Shown in pieces: positions 18,760 through 27,140 of a DNA stretch of 64,000 bases. Below the pieces are notes generated by a model. It searched no databases and was not told the origin of the DNA. It saw only the letters and a list, made by a program, of their open reading frames with translations. A program made the translations under genes and the position numbers. Numbering within the stretch: the first letter of the stretch is position 1; each line of letters begins with the position of its first letter. This DNA comes from Georgenia ruanii (GTDB lineage: Bacteria; Actinomycetota; Actinomycetes; Actinomycetales; Actinomycetaceae), in NCBI RefSeq assembly GCF_009193175.1, contig NZ_VUKE01000017.1, forward strand, positions 38,628 to 102,627. Reading direction: 5' to 3'.

Positions 18760-20823
18760 TCAGTGACCGATCTTCTTGCCGTCGGCGCGCCAGGCCACGG
18801 CGACCGAAGGCCGCGGGACCGAGGTGCCGCCGTCGGGCCAGTGCGAGGTCGGGTTCTCGAAGGTGGAGCCGTCGCCCTCGCCGGGGTGCTGGACGCAGAC
18901 CAGCACGCGGTCGTCGTCGATCCAGGGCCCGCAGGTCTCGGCGTGGACCGGGACGGTGAGGAACTGCTTGACCTGGCCGCGGAACTCCCCGTCGACCGCG
19001 ACGGCGAACAGGCCGTCGTTGCTGCCCAGGGCGTTGCCGTCGGTGCTGATCCAGAGGTTGCCGCGCTTGTCGAAGGCGACGTTGTCCGGGCAGGAGATCG
19101 GGGAGACCTGGGACTTGTCGAACCCGGCGAAGTACGTGCTGGGGTCGTTCGGGTCGCCGGCGAGGAGGAAGACCCGCCAGGCGAAGGCGCTGGCGCCGGC
19201 GTCGTTCCGGGCCTCGGCGACCTCCAGGACGTGGCCGTGCTTGTTGTTCACGCGCGGGTTGGCCTCGTCCACCTCGCCGGGGAGCAGGCGCTTCGTGTTG
19301 TTCGTCAGCGCGACGTAGACCACGCCGGTGACCGGGTTGGGCTCGACGTCCTCGGGGCGGTCCATCTTGGTGGCGCCGACGGCGTCGCCCGCCTGGCGGG
19401 TGAAGAGCAGCACCTCGACCCCGCTCATGCCGGGCACGTGGCTGATGGCCTCGGACCCGTGGGAGGTGACCAGCGGGATCCACTCGCCGGCGCCGTCGAA
19501 GGCGCCGTCGGAGGGCAGGGTGCCGTCGCCGGTGATCTCGGCGGCGGGGGAGTTGCCGGTGAACTTCGCGACGTAGAGCGTGCCGTTGTCGAGCAGGTCC
19601 CGGTTGTCGCCCTTGCCGACCTTGTCGGTGGAGACGAACTTGTAGAAGTAGTCGAAGCGCTCGTCGTCGCCCATGTACACGGCCAGGCGCCCGTCGGCGG
19701 TGACCCGGGTGGTGGCGGCCTCGTGCTTGAAGCGGCCCAGCGCGGTGCGCTTCTTGGGGGTGGAGGTGGGGTCGTAGGGGTCGACCTCGACGATCCACCC
19801 GAAGCGGTTGGCCTCGTTGGGGGCCTTGAGCAGGTCGAAGCGGTCGTCGAAGCGCTCCCACTTGCGCTCGCTGGCGCCGCCGGTCATGCCGTAGCGGCGC
19901 AGGCGCTCCTTGACGACCGGGTCGGTGACCGAGGCGGCGTTGGCGAAGTACTGGTTGAAGTTCTCCTCGGCGGTCAGCCAGGTGTCCCACGGGGTGAGGC
20001 CGCCCGAGCAGTTGTTCAAGGTGCCGAGCACGGTGCGCCCGGTGGGGTCCGCCGCGGTCTTGACGAGGTCGGTGCCGGCCACCGGACCGGTGAGCTCGAA
20101 CGCGCTGTGGGTGTCGAAGCGGCGGTTGAGGCGGTGGTCCACCATCGGGTCCAGGGCGCCGGAGCGCTTGCCGCGCTGGCCGGAGGTGACGGCGACGACG
20201 CTCAGGCCGTGGGCGGCCCAGGCCACCTCGACCTGCTCGCGGGTGGGGTTCTCGGCGTCGTACCCGGCGAACATGAGGATCTCGTCGGTGTACTCGTGGT
20301 TGGCCACGAGCAGGAACTCGTGCTGGCCCTTGAGCGGCAGCAGCCCCAGGTAGTCGCAGTTGTACCCGAACTGGCGCTGCTGGGCCGCGGCGGTGAGGTG
20401 GGCCGGGTCGAAGTCCGGGGCGTCGGAGAAGAGCTTGTCGCCCCAGCGGATCACGACGTCCTGGAGGTAGCCGGCGGGGGTGGTGAGCTTGTCGTCGGTG
20501 TTCGGGGCGACGGGCTCGAAGTTCAGGCCCGGGGCCGCCCCGGACTTGCCGGCCTGGCCCTTGCCGGGGGCAGCGAGGGCGGGCTGCTGGCCGAGCACGG
20601 TGGTCGCGGCGCCGGCGGCGGCCACGACGGCGCCGGCCTTGAGGGCGGTGCGGCGCGAGAAGGCGCGGGCGGCGACGTCGCCGAAGTACTCCCCGGCCGA
20701 GGTGTTGGGCACGTCGTGGAAGCAGGCGTCGCCGCAGCGGAAGCGGCACGTCAGCGCCGAACGGGAGCCGCCGTGGCGGCCGGTGAGGAGGGGAAGCAGG
20801 CGTCGGGGCGCGGTCTCGGTCAT
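18760..20823 (-). CDS. phoX: PhoX-family alkaline phosphatase (Tat-exported, DUF839)
   Basis: This 687-residue secreted phosphatase carries a twin-arginine signal around residues 55-80 (SRRTALKAGAVVAAAGAATT, ending near ALAAP). The mature part has PhoX features such as NHEYTDEILMF, LNNCSGGLTPWDTWLTAEEN, MGDDERFDYFYKFVS, RPEDVEPNPVTGVVYVALTN and CPDNVAFDKRGNLWISTDG; the Ca/Fe cofactor ligands of PhoX lie in such motifs. It releases phosphate from organic esters outside the cell. AAGGAG precedes ATG 20823. A putative PHO box 53 bp upstream suggests PhoP control. It stands as a single gene with its own terminator. Confidence 0.95.
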   Translation of the reverse strand: MTETAPRRLLPLLTGRHGGSRSALTCRFRCGDACFHDVPNTSAGEYFGDVAARAFSRRTALKAGAVVAAAGAATTVLGQQPALAAPGKGQAGKSGAAPGLNFEPVAPNTDDKLTTPAGYLQDVVIRWGDKLFSDAPDFDPAHLTAAAQQRQFGYNCDYLGLLPLKGQHEFLLVANHEYTDEILMFAGYDAENPTREQVEVAWAAHGLSVVAVTSGQRGKRSGALDPMVDHRLNRRFDTHSAFELTGPVAGTDLVKTAADPTGRTVLGTLNNCSGGLTPWDTWLTAEENFNQYFANAASVTDPVVKERLRRYGMTGGASERKWERFDDRFDLLKAPNEANRFGWIVEVDPYDPTSTPKKRTALGRFKHEAATTRVTADGRLAVYMGDDERFDYFYKFVSTDKVGKGDNRDLLDNGTLYVAKFTGNSPAAEITGDGTLPSDGAFDGAGEWIPLVTSHGSEAISHVPGMSGVEVLLFTRQAGDAVGATKMDRPEDVEPNPVTGVVYVALTNNTKRLLPGEVDEANPRVNNKHGHVLEVAEARNDAGASAFAWRVFLLAGDPNDPSTYFAGFDKSQVSPISCPDNVAFDKRGNLWISTDGNALGSNDGLFAVAVDGEFRGQVKQFLTVPVHAETCGPWIDDDRVLVCVQHPGEGDGSTFENPTSHWPDGGTSVPRPSVAVAWRADGKKIGH

Positions 20824-20875
20824 CAGGACTCCTTGAGGTGGGGTACCCGCCTGACGTTAAGGAGCGAGGTCGTCC

Positions 20876-20897
20876 GTTGAAGGAACGCGAGATGAAC
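20876..20897 (-). promoter_or_regulatory. Putative PHO box (PhoP binding site) upstream of phoX
   Basis: On the phoX strand two adjacent 11-bp direct repeats read GTTCATCTCGC and GTTCCTTCAAC, close to the actinomycete PhoP repeat consensus (GTTCACC-type units). The site lies 53-74 bp upstream of the phoX start codon, where a phosphate-starvation activator would act. Confidence 0.6.
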
Positions 20898-21065
20898 GGT
20901 GCGCGACGAGGACGTGACCGCTGCCCGGACCCGTCGGGGAGCGCGGCGCCGGAACCGTGCGCCCGCGCCGGGCGCGCGGTGCCTCCCGCGCGGGGCCGGC
21001 CACGCGGCGCCCGCCGGTGGCCCGTGGTTCACCTGCCGTTCCCCACGGGCGCCTACCGTCCGCGC

Positions 21066-21590
21066 GTGACCGTGCTGCTTCCCCCGGCGGGCCTCCACCC
21101 GCTCACCCTCCACCTCGGCCCGGTGCCCAGCGATGTCCAGGCGGCCGTGAGCGCTCTGCGCGGACCGGACGGGCGCCTGCCGGAGCGGGCCGCGCACGCG
21201 GCGCTGTACGCCCAGGTGGAAGCCGACGGCGGCCTCGTCGGGTTCTGCCTCGCGGAGGAGCGCAACGCCGAGCCGGGGTCCTCCTGGGCGTACCACGACG
21301 CCGCCGGGCCTGAGCTCGGCGCGCTCGTCGTCGCCCCGCGTTGGCGCGGCCGCGGCCTGGGCGCGGCGCTCGTCGGATCGGTCGCCCGGGCCGTCGCCGC
21401 CTCGGGGCGGACCGCGTGCGCGGTCACCGCCCCGGGGAGCCCCGCCGTCGCGGTCAACCGGCGGTTGGGCGCGGTGGTGGCCGGGACGTTCCGGCGCGGG
21501 GGCGAGGAGCTGTGGCTCTGGGACTTCGCGGGCGCGGGACGGGTGCCGGGCGGGGCTACGGCCGCCGCACCGCGTGGAGCTCGGGGCTGA
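21066..21590 (+). CDS. GNAT-family N-acetyltransferase
   Basis: The 174-residue protein has the acetyl-CoA-binding motif of GNAT enzymes: GALVVAPRWRGRGLGAALVG, following the beta strand LVGFCLAEE. The C-terminal AVNRRLGAVVAGTFRRGGEELWLW is also typical. The acceptor is unknown. The start GTG 21066 is supported by TACCGT 6 nt upstream and by the lack of family features before it. It faces away from phoX and converges on a small hypothetical gene. Confidence 0.8.
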   Translation: MTVLLPPAGLHPLTLHLGPVPSDVQAAVSALRGPDGRLPERAAHAALYAQVEADGGLVGFCLAEERNAEPGSSWAYHDAAGPELGALVVAPRWRGRGLGAALVGSVARAVAASGRTACAVTAPGSPAVAVNRRLGAVVAGTFRRGGEELWLWDFAGAGRVPGGATAAAPRGARG

Positions 21591-21819
21591 GCTCGGCGCA
21601 GAACCGCCCGCGCGCGAGGGCCAGCTCGAGCGCCGCGTCGCGCAACCCGGTGCTCTCCTCGACGACCGGCCCCGGTACGCCGGCCGCCAGCGCCTGCACC
21701 AGCGCGACGTTGCGGGCGCACAGGCGCTCCAGGGTGACCACCGGCTCGGTCTCGAGCGCGGCCTGAGCCGCGCGCAGCGAGACGAGCGCGTCGGTGTGGG
21801 CGGGGGAGAGCGAGAGCAC
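21556..21819 (-). CDS. Small hypothetical helical protein
   Basis: The 87-residue product from GTG 21819 is mostly helical (LSPAHTDALVSLRAAQAALETE, then VTLERLCARNVALVQALAAG and STGLRDAALELALARGRF). No family is recognised. The frame overlaps the end of the GNAT gene by 35 bp on the opposite strand. Composition (few rare residues, regular hydrophobic spacing) favours a genuine gene, but a longer frame read from the tRNA region would be wrong because it runs through tRNA-Pro. Confidence 0.45.
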   Translation of the reverse strand: MLSLSPAHTDALVSLRAAQAALETEPVVTLERLCARNVALVQALAAGVPGPVVEESTGLRDAALELALARGRFCAELSPELHAVRRP

Positions 21820-21937
21820 GGGACCTCTGTTCGTGGGGCGTCGCCTCGACGCTAGGGCCGCACAACCTCCGCTGGCGAGCGTCGCGCCACCACCGGTGCA
21901 CCAGTTGCGCGCCGGTGCGGCGCCGTGGGCGCAAGCA

Positions 21938-21979
21938 GAAGGGCCGTCGTCCTGCGTGTCCGCAGGGCGACGGCCCTTC
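21938..21979 (-). terminator. Terminator downstream of tRNA-Pro
   Basis: GAAGGGCCGTCG at the left pairs with CGACGGCCCTTC at the right, and CCTGC/GCAGG continues the stem inward after one mismatch. It starts 7 bp beyond the 3' end of tRNA-Pro on its strand. Confidence 0.85.
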
Positions 21980-21985
21980 CTCCGG

Positions 21986-22059
<74 letters not shown>

Positions 22060-22147
22060 GAGGAACTCGTCCAGGATAGCCGAGGCGTGGGCCGTCCGTG
22101 AAACCCGGCGGCCCGGATGAGACGGATGCCACGTCGGCGGCCCGCGG

Positions 22148-23080
22148 TCAGGTGGTGCGCGGCACCAGCGTGAGCAGCGTGGCCTCGGGCCGACACGCGA
22201 ACCGCACCGGGGTGTAGGGGCTCGTGCCCAGCCCCGCCGAGACGTGTAGCCAGAGCGACTCCTCGCCGCCGGGGGTGCCGGGGCGGGCGCCGGGCCAGCC
22301 GTGGAGGCCGCTGGCGCGGGACCGGTCGAGGTCGCAGTTGGTCACCAGGGCCCCGGCGAAGGGCAGGCACAGCTGGCCGCCGTGGGTGTGCCCCGCCAGG
22401 ACCAGCTCGCAGCCGTCGGCCCGCATGGCGTCGAGCACTCGCAGGTACGGGGCGTGCGCGACGCCGACGTGGAGCCCGGTTGGCCCGGCCCCCGCCGTGG
22501 CCGGCACCGGGAACCGGTCGCGGTCGAGGTGCGGGTCGTCCACGCCGACCAGGCTGATCGACGTGCCCGCGACGTCGACGGCGTCGCGCCGGTTGGTCAG
22601 GTCCTTCCACCCGGCCCGGGTGAACGCCTCGACCATCTCGTCCGCGGGCAGCTCGACCGGCTCCGGGGGCAGCGCGGTGCGGGCGTCCCGCAGCAGGTAG
22701 CGGGCGGGGTTCTTGGGCCGCGGCGCGAAGTAGTCGTTCGAGCCGAGCACGAACGCGCCCGGGCGCTCGAGCAGCGGGGCGTACGCCTCGAGCAGGCCGG
22801 GCAGGGCCCGCGGGTGGGCGATGTTGTCCCCGGTGGTGACCACCAGGTCCGGCTCGAGACGCTCCAGCTCGCGCACCCAGGCGACCTTGTCGCGCTGGCG
22901 GGGGAGCAGGTGCAGGTCCGAGAGGTGCAGCACCCGCAGCGGGGCGGCGCCGGCGGGCAGCACCGGCACCTCGTGGCGCCGGAGGGTGTACATCCGGGCC
23001 TCGGCGAGCGCCCAGCCGAGGGCGCCGAGACCGGCGAGCGTGAGGGCGCCGAGGCCCCGGGCGGCGGGGTGGGTCGTCAT
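22148..23080 (-). CDS. Membrane-anchored metallophosphoesterase
   Basis: The 310-residue protein has an N-terminal membrane helix (GLGALTLAGLGALGWALAE) and then a calcineurin-like phosphoesterase domain: LRVLHLSDLHLLP (D-X-H), VVTTGDNI (GD), VLGSNDYF (GN(D)), VGVAHAPY and LAGHTHGGQ. It resembles actinobacterial YkuE/Rv3683-type phosphodiesterases. ATG 23080 begins one base after the stop of the PBP gene, so the two form an operon; this PBP-phosphoesterase order is conserved in actinobacteria. Specific substrate unknown; a role in cell-envelope metabolism is an inference. Confidence 0.92.
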   Translation of the reverse strand: MTTHPAARGLGALTLAGLGALGWALAEARMYTLRRHEVPVLPAGAAPLRVLHLSDLHLLPRQRDKVAWVRELERLEPDLVVTTGDNIAHPRALPGLLEAYAPLLERPGAFVLGSNDYFAPRPKNPARYLLRDARTALPPEPVELPADEMVEAFTRAGWKDLTNRRDAVDVAGTSISLVGVDDPHLDRDRFPVPATAGAGPTGLHVGVAHAPYLRVLDAMRADGCELVLAGHTHGGQLCLPFAGALVTNCDLDRSRASGLHGWPGARPGTPGGEESLWLHVSAGLGTSPYTPVRFACRPEATLLTLVPRTT

Positions 23081-23081
23081 G

Positions 23082-25658
23082 TCAGAAGCCCGGGGGCGCG
23101 GGGAAGGTCGGGAACGGGTTGGACGGGAAGGCGTCCGGGAAGAGCGCCTTCGGGGAGGGCACGGTCGCCGGCGCCGTCCCGGCACCCCCTCCGCCGCCCC
23201 CGCCGCGGCTGGTGTTGCCACCGGAGCTGGCGTTGCCGTGGCCACCGGAGCTGGCGTTGCCCTTGCCGTGGCCACCGGCGTTGCCGGTGCCGTTCCCGCG
23301 GCCGTTGGCGGCCCCGTTGCCCCCGGAGGCGGTGGGCGCCGTCGCCGGCCCGGCGCTGGGCACGATCGTGACCGCGCTGCCCGGCGCCGCCTGGGCACCG
23401 GCCGCGGGCGAGGTGCTCGCCACGTTGCCGGCCGGCCACTGCGAGGCGACCGGGCTGCCCACGGTGACCTGGAACCCGCTCTGCGTCAGGACCGCCTGGG
23501 CCTCGGCGACCGGCCGGCCGGTCACGTCGGGGACCGCCGTCTGCTGCGCGCCGGCCTGCGCCGGCGCCACGCCGAACGGCTGGGCGGGGACGCCGTCGAG
23601 CGCGCGGGTCATGTACCGCTGCCAGGTCTGGGCCGGGTAGGACCCGCCGAAGACCCACTTGTTGAACGTGCCGTTGATGGTCGTGTTCATCATCGACACG
23701 TCGCCCGAGGCGTGGCCCATCCAGATCCCGGCGGCCAGCTGGGGGGTGTAGCCGACGAACCAGGCGTGGCTGTCGTCGTTCGCCGTTCCCGTCTTGCCCG
23801 CCGCGGGCCGGCCGGGGAGGACCGCCTTGCGCCCGGTCGAGAAGGGCTGGTCGGAGACGACCTGCTGCAGGGCCTGGTTGACCCCGTTCACGATGTCGGG
23901 CTCGAGGACCTTCTTGCAGTCCGTCTTGGGCACCGGGATCTCGGTGCCCGAGCGGTCGGTGACCTCGGTGACGGCGATCGGGGTGCAGTAGGTGCCGCCG
24001 GCGGCGAGGGTCGCGAAGGCGTTGGCCATGCCCAGCGGCGTGACGGTGTTCGTGCCGAGCACCGCGGAGGGGTTCGGCACGAGCGGGGAGCCGTCCCCGC
24101 GGGTGAGGCCCATGGCCGCGGCGTTGCCGACGATGTTGCACATGTCCAGCTGGTTGGCCATCTTGATGTAGCTGAGGTTGATGGACAGCCGGGTGGCCTC
24201 GAGCACCGACATCGTCGGCGAGGTCGGGACGCCCTCGACGTTGGTCGCGTTGTCGTAGTTGTCCCGCAGCTTGGGGTTGCAGGAGATGGTCCAGGTGTTG
24301 CGCGGGAAGTTCCGCTGCGTCGTGCTGACCATGTCGTTGAGCGAGCGCCCCGTCTTCAGCCACTCGATGAGGGTGAAGACCTTGAACGTCGAGCCGGACT
24401 GGAAGCCGAGCCCGCCGCCGTGGGACAGGCCGACGTTGAGGTTGACCGCGGTGGCGTGCGGGTCCTCCGGCGTGGCCGCGGTGCCCCAGTTCGTCGTCTG
24501 CGCCATCGCGACGATCTTGCCGGTGCCCGGCTCGACCGAGCTCATGGCCATGGTGACCCCGGAGGGGTCGTTGACCGGGACGGAGCTGGTGATCTCGTCG
24601 TGGGCGGCCTGCTGCTTCTTGGGGTCGAGCGTGGTCTTGATGACCAGGCCCCCGCGGTAGAGCATGCGGGTGCGGTCGGCGCGGTCCTTGCCCCAGCCCT
24701 CGTTGTTGAGGAGGTCGTTGACGACGTACTCGCAGAAGTAGGCCGCGTTGCCCGCCGAACCGCACCCGTTGGGCGCGTTCTTGACGTGAAGCATGTCGGC
24801 GATCGGGACCGCCACGGCCTCGTCGTGCTCGGCCTGGGTGATGTAGCCCTGGTCGAGCATGAGGCCGAGGACGACGTCGCGGCGCTCCTGGGCCTTCTCC
24901 GGGTTGCGCACCGGGTCCCACTTCGCCGGCGACTGCGTGATGCCGGCCAGCAGCGCGGACTCGCCGGGGCCCAGCTCGGCCGCGGGCTTGGAGAAGTAGT
25001 GCTGGGAGGCGGACTCCACGCCGTAGACGGAGGGGCCGAACTGGGCGATGTTGAGGTAGCCCTCGAGGATCTTGTCCTTGCTCACCTTCTGCTCGAGGCC
25101 GATGGCGAGGCGCGCCTCGCGCAGCTTGCGCCCGACCGAGGTCTCCGTCGCCTGGGCGATGGCCTCCTTGTCGCCGGAGACCCGGCCGGCCTCGATGAGC
25201 ACGTTCTTGACGTACTGCTGGGTCAGCGTCGAGGCCCCCTCGAGCTGGCCGCCGGCGAGGTTGTTGGCGAAGGCCCGGAGCATGCCCTCGGGGTCGATGC
25301 CGCGGTGCTGGTAGAAGCGGCGGTCCTCGACGGCGACGACGGCGTGCTGCATCGGCTGGGAGACCTTGTCCAGGCCGACGACGATGCGGTTCTCGGCGAA
25401 GAACGTCGCGATCGGGCTGCCGTCGGCGGCGAGGATGACGCTCTGCTCGGAGGGTTCCGGGATGGCCAGCTCGCTGGGGAGGTCGTCGAAGAGCTGCGTC
25501 GAGGCGGTGGTCACCGCGCCGACGGCGCCCGCGGCCGGCATGACGATCCCGGCCGCCACGACGCCGCCGAGCCCGGAGACGAGCACGAACGTCAGCAGCA
25601 TGATCAGCAGCTGCTGCGGCTTGACGGCGCGGCCGGACGGCGACGGGGCTGGCGACAT
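23082..25658 (-). CDS. ponA: Bifunctional class A penicillin-binding protein with PASTA domain
   Basis: This peptidoglycan polymerase/crosslinker (858 residues) has a cytoplasmic N-terminus, one transmembrane helix (about 15-45), a GT51 glycosyltransferase domain (HAVVAVEDRRFYQHRGID; GASTLTQQYVKN) and a transpeptidase domain with SGSTFK near residue 420, and AAGKTGTAND near 620. One PASTA domain follows (AVPDVTGRPVAEAQAVL, about 705-775), then a low-complexity Gly/Asn/Ser-rich tail of about 80 residues. ATG 25658 is supported by TACCCT 6 nt upstream (leaderless). The divergent WhiB gene is the expected neighbour, as for PonA2 of mycobacteria. Confidence 0.95.
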   Translation of the reverse strand: MSPAPSPSGRAVKPQQLLIMLLTFVLVSGLGGVVAAGIVMPAAGAVGAVTTASTQLFDDLPSELAIPEPSEQSVILAADGSPIATFFAENRIVVGLDKVSQPMQHAVVAVEDRRFYQHRGIDPEGMLRAFANNLAGGQLEGASTLTQQYVKNVLIEAGRVSGDKEAIAQATETSVGRKLREARLAIGLEQKVSKDKILEGYLNIAQFGPSVYGVESASQHYFSKPAAELGPGESALLAGITQSPAKWDPVRNPEKAQERRDVVLGLMLDQGYITQAEHDEAVAVPIADMLHVKNAPNGCGSAGNAAYFCEYVVNDLLNNEGWGKDRADRTRMLYRGGLVIKTTLDPKKQQAAHDEITSSVPVNDPSGVTMAMSSVEPGTGKIVAMAQTTNWGTAATPEDPHATAVNLNVGLSHGGGLGFQSGSTFKVFTLIEWLKTGRSLNDMVSTTQRNFPRNTWTISCNPKLRDNYDNATNVEGVPTSPTMSVLEATRLSINLSYIKMANQLDMCNIVGNAAAMGLTRGDGSPLVPNPSAVLGTNTVTPLGMANAFATLAAGGTYCTPIAVTEVTDRSGTEIPVPKTDCKKVLEPDIVNGVNQALQQVVSDQPFSTGRKAVLPGRPAAGKTGTANDDSHAWFVGYTPQLAAGIWMGHASGDVSMMNTTINGTFNKWVFGGSYPAQTWQRYMTRALDGVPAQPFGVAPAQAGAQQTAVPDVTGRPVAEAQAVLTQSGFQVTVGSPVASQWPAGNVASTSPAAGAQAAPGSAVTIVPSAGPATAPTASGGNGAANGRGNGTGNAGGHGKGNASSGGHGNASSGGNTSRGGGGGGGAGTAPATVPSPKALFPDAFPSNPFPTFPAPPGF

Positions 25659-25989
25659 GGGTTCAGGGTACGTGGCGGCGTCCGTCGTGGCCGGGTCGAG
25701 CGGGGGTCGTCCGGACGTTGCCCCGAGCATGATCCGGCGCGCTGTCCGCCGATTCCCGGACCCCCGGGCGAGGGTGCACGAAGGAGCCCCGCACCGCGGG
25801 CCAATAGCACGACTGCCCCCAGCTCTGACGGCACAACACTCCGAATTTCGCTAGAGCCCTTCCGTGATCCACCTCACACGCTATAGCGTCACCCGTAGAC
25901 GAAAACTGTCCGACGACCACCGGACGGGAGAGACTCCACGGCCGACCACCGAAGGGGCCTCGTTGTCGACGGGACGCACAGGAGGAAGC

Positions 25990-26328
25990 ATGTGGGACAA
26001 CGAGGACCAGACGTGGGCGGCCGACGCGGCCTGCGCGGGCACCGAGCCCGACGCGCTGTTCGTGCGCGGCGCGGCGCAGCGCATCGCGCGCGAGCTGTGC
26101 TTCAGCTGCAAGGTCCGGATGGAGTGCCTCGCGGACGCCCTGAACTCGCAGACGAGCTTCGGGGTGTGGGGCGGGCTGACTGAGCGGGAGCGGCGAGCGC
26201 TGCTGCGGCGCTACCCCGAGGTGACCGACTGGTCGAGCTGGCTGGGCCGCGAGGACGACGAGCTCATCGCCGAACTGCGCTCCCAGCGGGCCCCGCGCAT
26301 CCTCGCGCGCATCCGCACGTCGGCCTGA
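25990..26328 (+). CDS. wblA: WhiB-family iron-sulfur regulator (WhiB4/WblA-like)
   Basis: The 112-residue protein has the four cysteines that bind a 4Fe-4S cluster: one in DAACAG and three in ELCFSCKVRMEC, plus the GVWGG turn (FGVWGGLTERERRALLRR) that contacts SigA, and a basic C-terminus. WhiB4/WblA proteins act as redox-responsive regulators of stress and development. GGAGGAAG lies 5 nt before ATG 25990, which fixes the start. Divergence from a class A PBP followed by a metallophosphoesterase matches, as recalled, whiB4-ponA2-Rv3683 in M. tuberculosis, which supports this subtype. Confidence 0.92.
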   Translation: MWDNEDQTWAADAACAGTEPDALFVRGAAQRIARELCFSCKVRMECLADALNSQTSFGVWGGLTERERRALLRRYPEVTDWSSWLGREDDELIAELRSQRAPRILARIRTSA

Positions 26329-26414
26329 GGGTGCGCGCGCCCGGTCGAGACGGGGCGACGGCGGTCGCGGCCGGGCGCCGGTGCGGGCCGCGGCGGCGCC
26401 CCTAGGATGACGCC

Positions 26415-26579
26415 ATGACGACATGGGAGTACGCCACGATTCCGCTGCTGACGCACAACACCAAGGCGATCCTGGACCAGTGGGGCGAGGACGGCTGGGA
26501 GCTCGTCCAGGTCGTGCCCGGCCCGACCGGCTCCGCCAACCTGGTCGCCTACCTCAAGCGGCCCAAGGGCGAGCGGTGA
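26415..26579 (+). CDS. DUF4177-type small protein
   Basis: This 54-residue product reads MTTWEYATIPLLTHNTKAIL, then DQWGEDGWELVQVVPGP and ends AYLKRPKGER. The WEYATIP...GWELVQV pattern is that of DUF4177 proteins, of unknown function. TAGGAT lies 6 nt before ATG 26415, indicating a leaderless mRNA. The stop overlaps the ridA start (GTGA), so the two are translationally coupled. The same small gene accompanies the RidA gene in mycobacteria (Rv3678A, recalled). Confidence 0.88.
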   Translation: MTTWEYATIPLLTHNTKAILDQWGEDGWELVQVVPGPTGSANLVAYLKRPKGER

Positions 26580-27034
26580 GCGCCGCGACCCGGCTCGCCG
26601 AGCTCGGCCTGGCCCTGCCGGCGGTGCCCGCCCCGGCCGGGGCGTACGTGCCGGCACTGCGTCAGGGCGGGCTGGTCTACACCTCCGGGCAGCTGCCCTT
26701 CGTCGACGGCGCGCTGCCGATGACCGGGAAGGTCGGCGGCGCCGTGGACGCCGAGCAGGCCAAGGAGGCGGCCCGCACGTGCGCCCTCAATGCCATCGCC
26801 GCGGCCGCCGAGGCCGCCGGCGGCCTGGACAACATCGTCCAGGTGGTGAAGGTGACGGGGTTCGTCGCCTCCGAGCCGTCCTTCACCGGGCAGCCGGGCG
26901 TCATCAACGGCGCCTCGGAGCTGCTCGGGGAGGTCTTCGGCGACGCGGGCCGGCACGCCCGCTCCGCCGTCGGCGTCGCCGCGCTGCCGCTCGACTCCCC
27001 GGTCGAGGTGGAGATCGTCGTGGCCGTGCGCTGA
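26576..27034 (+). CDS. ridA: RidA-family reactive enamine/imine deaminase
   Basis: The 152-residue protein belongs to the YjgF/YER057c/UK114 family, which hydrolyses reactive 2-aminoacrylate and related enamines. It shows LVYTSGQLPFVDG, MTGKVGG, EAARTCALNAIAAAAEAAGGLDNIVQVVKVTGFV and the ending ARSAVGVAALPLDSPVEVEIVVAV. The conserved arginine of RidA lies in this last segment (GRHARSAVGV). GTG 26576 overlaps the DUF4177 stop by four bases. A perfect 16-bp hairpin terminates the operon. Confidence 0.93.
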   Translation: MSAATRLAELGLALPAVPAPAGAYVPALRQGGLVYTSGQLPFVDGALPMTGKVGGAVDAEQAKEAARTCALNAIAAAAEAAGGLDNIVQVVKVTGFVASEPSFTGQPGVINGASELLGEVFGDAGRHARSAVGVAALPLDSPVEVEIVVAVR

Positions 27035-27084
27035 CCGGCCGGGCACGGCTGACCGGCTCGAACGGCTGACCGGCCCTCGAACGA

Positions 27085-27120
27085 ACGACGACGGCGCCCC
27101 GCGGGGGGCGCCGTCGTCGT
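27085..27120. terminator. Strong bidirectional terminator between ridA and crp
   Basis: A perfect 16-bp stem (ACGACGACGGCGCCCC with its complement) closes over a GCGG loop and is followed by CTCTGG. It lies 50 bp after ridA and 20 bp before the convergent crp stop, so it can end both transcripts. Confidence 0.9.
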
Positions 27121-27140
27121 CTCTGGGGCTGTCCGGGCGG

